In this document: positions 22,664 to 34,023 of the stretch, in pieces
How the letters are laid out: every line of letters begins with the position of its first letter
Position numbering within the stretch: the stretch's first letter is position 1
Assembly: GCF_019320115.1 (NCBI RefSeq)
Contig: NC_089598.1
Coordinates: 26,026,657 to 26,090,656, forward strand
Direction of reading: 5' to 3'
Length of the DNA: 64,000 bases
Source: Miscanthus floridulus
Lineage: Eukaryota; Streptophyta; Magnoliopsida; Poales; Poaceae
Program-made: the position numbers and the translations under genes
Notes under the pieces: generated by a model
Seen by the model: the letters and a program-made list of their open reading frames with translations, nothing else
The model's database searches: none
What the model was told of the DNA's origin: nothing

Positions 22664-23269
22664 AATTGTCATTATAATGGAAAAACCCACGCCGAGCCTG
22701 GCCCCATCTGACGCACCCCTTCCAAAACTCTTCGTGTCGTTCTGGTATTGCGTCAATAAGGAATGGCGACAGACCTGCCAACATACCCACTCGCATGTTT
22801 CTGTCAAGAACACGTGGGACCTAGTTTGGTGACCCCACGCGTCAGTAGGAGCAGTGGAGCGTCTGCAGCATGGCTAAACCTAGAAAGGTCTACCCCTTTC
22901 TTCTCATAAAATACCAACGGCGGACAAGGAAGCAAAACGGGTCACTTACAGTCCGGGCCCACAGAGAGGAGATCGGTGAAGAGGTTTAGCACATTTGGTT
23001 TTGCCTATTTTTAAAAAAATAGAAGAAATATCCAGTTTCATCCTCCAAAGAGAGGAGTTAGACCACTATGTTACAAAAGTAACACACTACACGCCCCGAC
23101 CGAGTTTACAAAATAAACGAACCGACTTGACACGTGATTATGAAAATAAAAGGCCATTATGAAATAGAACACGCAAGCTAGAGACAATTAGTTTTGTTCT
23201 AATTTTTAGATATATAGCTTTTGCTATGCACCTAAATATACATTATGTCTATATACATAGTAAAAACTA

Positions 23270-23416
23270 CTTCCTCCATTCCAAATTATAAGTCGCTTTG
23301 ATTTTTTTTGGTACATCTAATTTGTTATGCATTTAGATATAATAATATGTCTAGATACATAGCAAAATGGATGAACCAAAAAAGTCAAAGCGACTTATAA
23401 TTTGGAATGGAGGGAG
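23270..23416. mobile_element. Stowaway-type MITE (147 bp) with long, near-perfect inverted ends
   Basis: CTTCCTCCATTCCAAATTAT at the left is matched by ATAATTTGGAATGGAGGGAG at the right. Complementarity continues for about 40 bases (AAGTCGCTTTGA / TCAAAGCGACTT), and TA lies on both sides (23268-23269, 23417-23418). A second Stowaway end (ACGACTTATAATTTAAAACA then GATGGAGTA) follows at 23434-23466, so a partial copy abuts it. Its transcript would fold into a long hairpin. Confidence 0.88.
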
Positions 23417-26400
23417 TATGTATCTAGAAAAGTTGGAACGACTTATAATTTAAAACAGATGGAGTACTTAAAACTTACTAAATAAATCAATTGATTATGC
23501 CAAGAAGAAATGCTTTTTTTTTCTTTTGTCCAATATTTTTCATTAGTTAGCTTTCTAATACCCAAAAATCATCTGAAGAAAGAAAAACAGGATGGGAGAG
23601 AGGGAGAAACCGAGGAACAACCAGATAAATATCCATCGCGGTTGCACACATATATTTACGACTATATCTACTATTTAATTTTAAAAAAGATCAAATACAA
23701 TTTTTTCTTTCATTTATCAAAAGTGAATTATAGAGTTACTTTAAGAAGCTATATCTACTTTAAGAAGCTTGGTACGTCATCTTTGATTATTTGGGATAAA
23801 GTTTGCATGAAGTGGCCATGAAGATCTCCAAGACATGTTTAAAGACTTAGGTAGATTATAAATTATATGGTTAATGCGAGAAATAACTTTATTATGCCTT
23901 GTTACGTGTAAGTGTTTCTCAGATTGTATATGCATGGTCATATACAATTGTGTGAAAGTTGAAGTCTAAAAACAAAAATCGTTGTTTGGTTGTTTCCATG
24001 TACATCCATGAAATAAAGCCGTAACGTTAGCACAGGCACTATACTAGTATCCTAAGGTCATGGCTGGGTGTTCTGAAGATCAAAGTAGCCAAAATCCTTG
24101 ACGATGTCTTCAAGATTCCACCACATCCGGGGCCTGCAGTTTCAGCATCAACTCACCCCATTATTGATCTTGAAGGTCATGAAGACAGGAAACACCCCCA
24201 CCTCCCACGTGCTGAAGAAAGGGAAATTACAGGTAATTAGAGGCAGTGAATTGGGACATGAAGAGATCAGTTATGAGTTCAATGAATTCCCCTTTAAAAG
24301 TTCCAAGAACAGCTTACAGATTCTTCCAAAAAGTTTTCTTCAAGTCCAGAACCAGCCCACTCTGCCCTCAAGGTGTTCGCTGATTTGCTCAATGGCGGAA
24401 CACCCAGAACAGCTCATGGCGCTTGAAGGTGATGGGATGGGTGGTGCTCACCCTGTCCCAATAGGCTCGACAAAGGAGGTGGGGGAGAACAGCAAGGCCG
24501 AGGGAAAGCGTGTCCTGGTCATTGACATGACCGGGGCACGCAAGCCCTCGCAGCACTTGGTGGTCGGCTTCTTCCTCTCTATTCTGCTGGTGAGCTCAAG
24601 ATAGCTGATCGATCACATGAAGAAGGTATGGAAGATCCATGGGGAGATGGACGACAGTCCACTGGAGGTGGAGACGGGCAGGAAGTTCGTCCTAGAGTTC
24701 TCGTAGGAAGGTGATTGGAGGCATGCCATCCTGGGCGGACCTTGGCAGTACAAAGGTGATGCCTTCCTGGTGGAAGGGCTAGCAGCAGGAGCTGATTCGT
24801 CATTGGCTCTCTTCACCCATGTGCCAATGTGGGTGCAGTTTAGGAACATCCCGTTCTACCTCCTCACCAAGAAGCTGGCCCATGATCTCAGGGAGATCAT
24901 CGGGTCAACTATGAAGATCGACGACAACGCAAGAGGCTACATCAACGACAAGTTCATCAGAACTAGAGTTCCGCTCCCCTTGTTCATGCCTTTGTAGAGG
25001 GAGATTACGCTGGTCAATGAAATCACAGGTGATGAGGTCCTTGTCCAAATCCAGTACGAGAGATTACCAAATTTTTTCTTGTTCTGTGGATTCATGTAAC
25101 ATCTCTGGTGTTACGAACTTGCTTAGCACCTAGGTTAAGGCCTCGGGAAATCTAGCCGAACGAGTTTTCAAATTTTAACGAGTTAAAACACACATGAAAC
25201 GGAAAGCAATTTCGGTAAACAAAAACAAAATATAATGTATGTATAGTGCTTATGTAAAAGGATGAGCAAATAGTGTAGTTAAGAGTGCATCTTTAGATTT
25301 GGGAAGTGAATAGTGTTAACTAGAGTTTTGGGAGCTCAAACATCGAATCCGAGCTCTGGACCTTCTAAGACTAAAAGGAAGAAGACAATGCCATCTTGGC
25401 GTTTACGTTTTAACTAAAATACTTAAGCACTAGCTCAACGGTTTTGTTTTGTTGGTTGCCTCTAGGTGAGTGCTTTAGCCGGGTGTAGCCTATGGATGAG
25501 ATGGGGTTGGCGTGGCATCGCAAAAATTGCCTTAACTTCGTTAGAACGCACTGTCGGTTTTGTTTCAGGCTTCAGTCGTGAATGAGTGTTTAGCGTGATG
25601 AGCTCATGTTGGCATCCTTCCATTTCCCTCTCTAGTCGCTCTCTAGGAGCGTGGTTTGCTTTGCCAGCTAGGTGTTAGTATCGGCCCTAGGTTGGTAACT
25701 TTGGTTGAACCTCCACTGAGCTAGGTTTGAAGTTTGGCGCACTCCAAAAATCATGCAAGCAGGTGGTTCGGCCGTTCAGGCCTGGGGACACAGTCACCGC
25801 GTCCGGTGTCGCGCCATCGCGGGCTACCTGCACTGCTGCCGGCCGCTGCTACCACACACTGCACCACGCGTTGGCTGGCTTACCCTATGACCATGACCGA
25901 TGTCCCGCTGGCCAGCTGTGTGGCCATCGGCTGCTCGTCGGGATAGGCGTGGCCACAGCCGCTCTCCGCCGTGCACGGGATGCTATCAACCGTGGCGCTG
26001 TCTCAGCGCACATGCAGGGCTATGCCTTGTTCTCTTGTGGTTTTAGTCACTGTAGTGCTCGCCCTCCGCCACTCAACCCACCTACCCAGCTCTACTCTCG
26101 GTGGCATGGCGTGACTTGCCGCGTCGTGAGGTCACACTGCCGTGTGCACATGGCCACACAGGCACCCCCTAAAGGCTCCACCCAAGCATTAAACAACATG
26201 ACCCTTGCCCTCGTTCATGCGATTGTGTCCTCGTGCTGCCATGCCTTGTCAGGTCTTGGTCGGTTCACCTCAGTCGGGGCCACTCCCTGCGATGTGGCGG
26301 TGGCAGTGTGCCGCTCTCCTTTCCCCTTCATAATCACCAACTCAAAGCTTCCCAGCCCAATTCCGTTCTCGTCGGGTCTAGTAGTGGTCCGTCTATGGCC

Positions 26401-26616
26401 AATTTTGGGCTTTGCTTGCCGCTGGCCATGAGCACCGCCGTGGCCAGTGGGTTGGGGGTAAGTACCAACCCATGGGGAAAGGACTCAACTAGCCATGTTA
26501 CTAGACTCGTCTTGATCCCTTCTAGCTAGTGCTTGCGTCAGGTTGGTCTGGATTTCCATCTTGGGTGCGGTGACGCATCGAAGCCACGCTCGGAGCGTCG
26601 TCGTGCGACGTGGGCA

Positions 26617-27791
26617 TGTCGGGGACCAATACTAGGGTACCAGAAGAGGAGGAGCTCATGACCATCAATGTAGACTCATCCGAGCAGTCAAGAGTGCGAC
26701 TATAGCTCCAACCAACCCCTAGGTGTGTGGGCTCCACCTGGCTCGACCTCTGGGGCGGATTCTGCCTCGCCTGACCTCTAAGGGCTGGTTCCACCTCGCC
26801 TGGCCTCTGGGGAGGACTCTGCCTCATCGAACCCCTAGGCTAGGGGCTCCACCTCGCCCGACCCTTGGGTCTGCGCTCTGCTTCGCTCGACCCTTGGGTC
26901 TGCGCTCCACCTCGCCCGACCCTTGGTGTGCGCTCCGCCTCGCCTGACCCTTGGGTCTATGCTCTACCTCGCCTGACCCTTGGGTCTGCGCTCTGCCTCG
27001 CTCGGTGGAGACCCATATGGTCGCCAACCACTCCAGGTCCAAGCATATGGGCCTGAGTCAAAGCTTTGACACTAGGGAAGAGACCGGCACACCCTGATGT
27101 AACTTGTGGCCTCGATGGGCCATATCTGAGGGTTCACATCAGGAACAGCGTCGAGCGTACCAATGCTATTCTGCCTAACCCCTGTACAAACACTGACGGG
27201 CACGTCAATTCACCATGATGTCCGCCAAGATGAATTGGAGCGCCATGACCGACAGACGACGCCTATGCATGGCGCCGGTGATGGACAGGGCCACGATGTG
27301 AAGCTGTCCCTATTAACATCTACAGTGTTGGTGGGGCCCACATGAAGGAGAAGAAGGACCCACGATCCTGAAGGTCTTCCTCTCCCTCTCATTCTCCCCT
27401 CTTCATCCGCTGTAACCCCTGCTTTCCCTTGGCCTATAAAAGGGAAAGCATGGCATCCCATTTAAGGCATCGACTGATCGACGCATCGCAACACATCACA
27501 TCGATTCGGTCTCAAACCCATCAAACCCCAAAACACATGGCTGAGCAGCAACCGAGCTCCCTCAGCACCCATTTATTCCTTTCACCAGAGACTTGGGACA
27601 TGTCCCTCTCTCGCCCATTTGTAACCCCTACTACAAACTTTCAGTGCTAATAACAGGAGCAACAGCAATGAACTAGACGTAGAGGCATTTAGCCTGAATC
27701 AATATAAACCTCATGTCCTCCAAGCACACCATACAACCCAGACGTGTAATCTTAGAAATTTACTTGTTGGTGGCAACTCGAAACACCGATA
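26617..27791 (+). repeat. 5' LTR of element B (1175 bp)
   Basis: Begins TGTCGGGGACC and ends CACCGATA. A 29-bp minisatellite (CTCGCCCGACCCTTGGGTCT-like units) fills about 26725-27010. A TATA box TATAAA lies at 27435-27440, preceded by CCCTTGGCC. The primer site TTGGCATACTAGGTAGGGGC follows at 27793. By eye it is about 88% identical to the 3' LTR over the first 120 bases, so the insertion is not recent. Confidence 0.85.
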
Positions 27792-27848
27792 GTTGGCATA
27801 CTAGGTAGGGGCCTTTTGCGTGTCTCGACATCCACACTAGGCCTTAGA

Positions 27849-30602
27849 TGGCTAATCGCAATGTCAGCTAGGTCCTGGGTGCACACGTGTGCTTCGAGGA
27901 CCTAGACTTCATCGTCATGATGGAGGGAGAGCTGGCGCTGGCTCCCACAACCATCCAATGACTCCACTCTGCCAGCCTTGACACGATCGTCGAGGTGCTT
28001 GAGGAGCTACAGCTGCACACACCGGAGGCCCGCGCCCCCGGGAGCAAGTGGCTCCTCGGCTTCGGCTACGGGAGGTTAGAGCACTAGCTCGGCACCTTCC
28101 TGGGACCCTGACCATCCTAGGAGGACTTGCGCCACCTTACCTTCTCGTTCGCCAATGTCATGGTGCAGCTTGCCGGGGAAGAGCCCATCTCCCTAGAATA
28201 CCTCATCTGAACACAGCAGAGACCGAATATGTCGCAGAGACCATTGGCCACTTTGTGGCACAATGCACCCCTCGGTCCCCTATGAACGATGAGTTCATGG
28301 GGATGACCGAATATGTCATAGAATCTTTCCATGACCTCCTCGTAGGAGAGTTAGAGTCACCCTCTGACTCTGACTATAGCAGGGGAAGCCATCACCCCTC
28401 TCATGAATGTTTCATGGCAAGTACCCCTGAGGGACACGTCGAAAGCATCCACGAGGAAGAAGCTACCCCAATGAATGACCTCGATGACGAGGCTGAGGGG
28501 GAGGTAGGGACTCCACCCCGCTTGTGGGTGGAGCAACTAAAGGCTCGGCACTAAGAGCTCGAGGAAGCATGACTCTAGCTCGAGCAGGAGTGCATAGAGC
28601 TCGATCGAGAGATCGAGCACCACAGAGACAGAGGGCGCGCCCATGCCATGGCCCACGACATGAATCGAAGGATCATCATGGATGATGAAGCCCTCCCACA
28701 CTTCGCCCGGGTGAGCCAGAACATCACTACGGCGGTAGCCTTGCTCCATGGGCTTTTGGGGCCCACGACGCTAAAGGATTGTTGGGCCCATCATGAGATT
28801 TGCTCGCTACTCGAGTGTGCGGCGGTGTAGCAGGCTGAAAGCTCGTTGTCTCATTGACACAAGCTCGACACTAGCCAGTGCACACCCTTGGAGTGACCCA
28901 ACAAGGATGCATCAATCCACCTAGCCCTACAAGGTGGCAGGCTGCGCACCGCAGCCCTGGTGCATGAGCGTATCGGCCACAATCGTGATGCGTGTGACAC
29001 CCTCGATGCCCGTAGGTGTGCTCATGATGATCCGAGAGAGGGAGCTAGCCACGGCTATCACCCTCGCCATGGCGGATGCTATGACAGTGGCAAGGACTGA
29101 AGCCTAAGCCTTGGCCTGCCAGGACCTCAGGCCTTCGGCCGACACATCCTCAATGCAGCCTTCCCGCCAAGGTACTGACCACCAACCAACATCACAAAAT
29201 ACTCTGGGGAAATGAACCCCAAACTATGACTCGAGGATTATCTGCTTGCATGCCAAGCTGGTGGAGCAGATAATGATGATTTCATTATCCGCAACCTTCT
29301 ATTGTTCGTGGCTGATTAGGCGCGAACATGGTTGGAACACCTTTCGCCCAACAGAATCCAAAGTTGGGCGGACCTGAAAGGGATCTTCATGGGGAACTTC
29401 TAGGGCACGCATAAGTATCCTGGGAACCCATGGGATCTCAAAAACTGCCAATAGAGGGCTGAGGAAACCCTTCGTGGGTACATTCGGTGCTTCTCCCGAC
29501 AGTGCAATGAGCTGCCCAATGTCGTTGACACTAACATCATAGGGACCTTCTTGTCTGGGACCACCTGTGAGTCCCTGGTTCACAAGCTGGGTCATAAGGG
29601 CCCATGAACCACCAAGGAGCTCCTCAACATTGCCACCAGCCATGCCTCGGGCGAGGAGGCAGTCGAAGCGATCTTTGACCATCCCTAAGGCAAGGCGAAG
29701 TGGGAAAAGGACGCTGGCGAAGGTGCTTCCAACCGTTCCATGAAGAAGAAGAACAAGCAGCAGCGTGAGGGCTCGCTCGTGGCTGCTGCCGACCGCAGAG
29801 GGGGTCGGAAGCCCACAGAGGGTACCCCTAACCCCTTCGAGAAGCTACTCAAAGGGCCATGCCCGAACCATGCCTTCCCCATCAAGCATCTATACAAGGA
29901 CTATGGCCTCATGAAGCAGTTCCTATCTGGAGGCTCCGACAAGGGGGAGCATAGGGGGGACCCTAACCCAGCTACAGATGACACCAAGGGGAAGGATGGT
30001 AGCTTTCCAACGCCAAATGGCTGCCTCATGATCTTTGGAGGGTCAGTGGCCTATGACTCCAAGCGTCGCCAGAAGCTCGCACACTGCGAGGTCTATACGG
30101 CTGAGCCGGCCACGCCTACCTTCCTCCGGTGGTCAGAGTTCACTATAACCTTTGATCAGACCGATCACCCAGAAAGCATCCTGCAACCAGGGAGATATCC
30201 ACTCATGGTCGACCTAATCATCGACATGAAGTGGCTCTCCAAGGTATTGATGGACAGCGGCAGCGACCTCAACATCATGTACGCCAAGACACTAGACACC
30301 ATGGGCATCGACCGATTGCGCATCCAACTGACCAGAGCGCCTTTCCACAACATTGTGCCTAGAAAGCAGGTCGTGCCACTTGGGTAGATCAATCTGCCCA
30401 TCACCTTTGGGGATCCATCCAATTATAGGACGGAGACCCTCACCTTCGAGGTGGTAGGGTTTCATGGAACCTACCACGCCATCCTTGGACATCCATGCTA
30501 TGCGAAGTTCATGGCCATCCCCAACTATGCCTACCTAAAGCTAAAGATGCTGGGCCTAAGCAGGGTCATCACCATTGGCACCTCCTTCTAGCACGCCTAC
30601 GA
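27849..30602 (+). pseudogene. gag and protease region of element B
   Basis: Fragments of gag begin near 27849. The gag domain core is at about 29240-29420 (ARTWLEHLSP, SWADLKGIF, with in-frame stops), followed by a Lys-rich segment (29740 on) and a Cys/His remnant (GPCPNHAFPIKH). The protease lies near 30180-30600, its active site reading VLMDSGSDLN at about 30245, where an Asp-Ser/Thr-Gly motif is expected. Position 30385-30387 is TAG where the related element C has Gln (PLGQI). Further stops and frame changes throughout. Confidence 0.75.
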
Positions 30603-30799
30603 GTGCGAGGTCAAGTGCTGCGATCATGCCATGGCAATTGTCGCCTCAAAGGAGCTTGCGGCCATTAGGAAGGAGGTCGCCAAAGAAGCACCTAACCCCA
30701 AGCTATCAGCTAGGTCTTCCAAGCCAGTGGAGGGTGCCAAGGAGGTCCTCATAGACCCCAGCGGCTCCAACAGCAAAGTGGTGTGTATTGGCACCATGT

Positions 30800-33700
30800 T
30801 TTCCTCCGAATAGGAAAGCGCGCTCATCGACTTCCTCTGCGCCAATAGAGACATCTTTGCGTGGAAACCCTTGGACATGCCAGGCATTCTGAGAGAAGTC
30901 ATCGAGCATGCCTTGAAGATCAGGTCAGGCTCTAAGCTAGTGAAGCAGCGCCTGTGTCGCTTTGATGAGGGGAAACGTAGGGCCATTAGTGAGGAGATTG
31001 TGAAGCTACTGGCAGCTGGGTTCATCAAGGAAGTGTACCACCCCAAGTGGTTAGTCAATCCTGTTCTTGTACGAAAGAAGAGTGGGAAATGGAGAATGTG
31101 TGTTGACTACACGGGTCTCAACAAAGCATGCCCAAAGGATCAATTTCCTTTGCCACGCATAGACCAAGTAGTCAACTCGACCTCAGGGTGCAAAACCCTT
31201 TGCTTCCTTGATGCGTACTTCGGGTATAATCAGATCATGATAAAAGAGTCCGACCAGCTCATGACGTCTTTCATCACCCCATTCGGATCATTCTGCTACG
31301 TCACAATGTCATTCGGTCTGAAGAACATTGGGGCTACATACCAGCATTGCATGCTTAGGTGTTTCGGGGACCTCATCCGGTGAACCATTGAGGCCTACAT
31401 AGATGACATCATTGTCAAGTCCAAATGGGCTGACTAGGTTGTAGCCGGCCTTGAGCAGACCTTCGGAAAACTCCAAGCAAACATCCTTAAGCTCAACCCC
31501 GAGAAGTGCATTTTTGGGGTCCCAAGGGGTATGCTGCTGGGTTTCATCATCTCCGAGCGTGGCATCAAAGCCAACCTAGAGAAGAACTTGGCCATCATAA
31601 GGATGGGCCCAATTCAGAACATAAAGGGGGTACAACAAGTTATAGGATGCCTCACCGTGCTTAGCCGCTTCATCTCATGCCTTAGCGAATGAGGTGTCCC
31701 CCTTTATTGGTTTCTAAAGAAGGCCAACCATTTCGAATGTTCGTCCAAGGCCCAGGAGTCACTTGATAGGCTCAAGCAGCTTCTGACAAAGGCCCTGATC
31801 CTGGTTCCTTTGACCGATAGAGAACTACTTCTGCTCTACATTGCATCCACCACACAAGTGGTCAGCGTCACCTTGGTGGTGGAGCAAGAGGAAGAGGGAC
31901 ACGCCCTCAAAGTATAGTGCCCTGTGTACTTTGTTAGCCAGGTTCTGTCTGATTCCAAGACCCGCTACCCCCAAATCCAGAAGCTCCTATACACCATCCT
32001 CATCGCCAAGAGGAAGCTACGCCACTAGTTCGAGTCACATCCGATGACAGTTGTGATGTCCTTTCCCCTCGGTGAGATCATCTAAAGCCAGGATGCCTAG
32101 GAAGAATCATGAAGTGGGCACTCAAGCTGATGGGTCAAGGCACTTCATATGCCTCTTGAACGGCCATCAAGTCCCAAGTGCTGGTTGATTTCATTGCGGA
32201 GTGGACCAAGATCCAAATGTCACCAGTAGTCATCGACCAGGAGTACTAGACGATGTACTTCGATGGGTCACTAGTGAAGAAAGGCGCCAGCACGAGGCTG
32301 GTCTTCGTTTCACCCCTTGGGGTGCGTATGGGGTACATGGTTCGCATCCATTTCCCCTCCTCCAACAATATGGCTAAATATGAGGTGTTCATCAATGTTC
32401 TGCGCATCGCCATCAAGTTGGGTATCCAACGCCTCGATGTTCGGGGCAACTCCTAGCTGGTCATCAACCAAGTCATGAAGGAGTTGAACTACCACAACAC
32501 CAAGATGGCTGCATACTGCTGAGAAGTTCGCTAGCTAGAGAACAAGTTCGATGGTCTCGAGCTCAACCACATCTCGAGGCATCTCAATGAGGTGGCTGAT
32601 GCCCTGGCGAAGGCGGCGTCCGACCGAGAGCCGGTGCCAATGGGCGTCTTCGCCAGCGATCAGCACAAGACCTCGGTCCACTATGAGGAGCCAGAATGAG
32701 CCGATGGTGGGCCACCTGCCCTGGGCTTAGGGGTTAACTAGCCGTTGGCTCCATCTGACCCCATGGTCATGGAGCTTGACGAGGATCCAGCGATAGAGCC
32801 TGACCCTCTGGTCGACTGGAGGACACCTTACCTCAACTACCTCCTCCATGAGGCGCTACCGATGGACAAGACAGAGGCTTGGTGGCTCATGTGTCGTGCC
32901 AAGTCTTTTGTCGTTATTACACCGGGATCCTACAGCGCTGCATCCCCATCGAGCCGGGGAAGCGGTTGCTGAACGATATCCATGGTGGAATCTACGGTCA
33001 CCATGCCGCACCTTGAACCCTTATCAGAAACACATTCCGACATGGCTTCTACTAGCCAAAAATGGTAGCCGGCACTAAACAGATTATGCGCACCTATGAA
33101 GGGTGTTAGTACTATGCTCGGTAGACCCACTTGCTGGCCCAAGCGATCCAGACAATCCCCATCATATGGCCATTCATGGTCTAGGGCCTCGACCTGGTCG
33201 AACCTCTCAAAAGGACACCTAGGGGCTACTCCCACTTGCTTGTCACCATAGACAAGTTTACAAAGTGGATAGAGGCTTGGCTGATCTCTGCTATCAAATC
33301 CAAGCAAGTCATGCTATTCTTCCTTGACATCATCCATCGCTTTGGGGTTTCAAACTCCATCATCATGGACAATGACACGCAGTTCACCAGAAAGAAGTTC
33401 CTCCAATTTTGTGATGAATACCACATCCGGGTCGATTGGGCCGCTGTGGCACACCCCCACATGAACGAGCAAGTCAAGCGCATGAATGGCAAGGTCCTAC
33501 AAGGCCTCAAGCCTAGGATCTTCAATCGATTGAACAAGTTTGGTGCACGATGGGTCACAGAGCTTCCCGCGGTGCTCTGGAGCCTAAGGACAACCCCTAG
33601 CCAAGCCACCGGCTACACACTATTTTTCATGGTCTATGGTTTCGAGGCGATCCTCCTGACCGACCTCAACTATGGAGTGCTAAGGATCAGGGCGTACGAC

Positions 33701-34023
33701 AAACAAGGAGCCAAGGCATCCCTCGAGGATGCCATGGACTAGTTGGATGAAGCATGCGATGTCGCCCTACTCCGCTTGGCCAAGTACTAGCAAGCGTTGC
33801 ACTAGTACCACAGCTGTCGAGTGCGGGGTCAGGCCTTCAACATTGGAGACCTGGTGCTCCGCATCATTCAGAGCAATAAGGACCACCACAAGCTCTATCA
33901 TGGGATGGACCATATGCCAAAGTGGAGGTTCTCCGACCAGGCGCCTACAAGCTCAAGACCATCAACGGTGAAGTCTTCGTCAATGCCTAGAACATTGAGC
34001 AGCTATGTCGCTTTTACCCTTAA
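30800..34023 (+). pseudogene. pol region of element B: reverse transcriptase, RNase H, integrase
   Basis: Reverse transcriptase: AAGFIKEVYHPKWLVNPVLV near 31010, MCVDYTGLNKACPKDQFPLP near 31100, and the catalytic YIDDIIVKS near 31395. RNase H: MYFDGS near 32253, then the GNS motif followed by TAG (32454-32456) where Gln is usual. Integrase: VTIDKFTKWIEAW near 33245, IIMDNDTQF near 33360 and AHPHMNEQVKRMNG near 33450, where the usual catalytic Glu context NGQVERxN reads NEQVKRMN, so the Glu is replaced by Lys. The C-terminal module ends near 34023 (IEQLCRFYP). Several stops are TAG or TGA in place of Gln, Arg or Trp. Confidence 0.88.

Larger units (their letters stand above)
21582..24389. other. 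Intergenic stretch after the terpene synthase relic
   Basis: Searched for exons 6-7 of the terpene synthase (an NDxxSxxxE/DTE-type motif) and found none. Contents I can name are a 118-bp tandem duplication (22427-22663) and Stowaway ends at 23270-23470. An open frame at 24098-24604 runs into the LINE relic. The rest is AT-rich without recognised genes. Confidence 0.5.

Noticed and set aside
25727..26529. Frames of up to 234 codons before element B as host genes
   Set aside because: They lie inside the long LTR bracketed by the ATTCA duplication; no domain, and LTR GC-rich halves give chance frames.
26829..27010. Glycine/proline-rich protein encoded by the 29-bp repeats
   Set aside because: The same repeats occur in both LTRs of element B and 29 is not a multiple of three, so no frame is kept.
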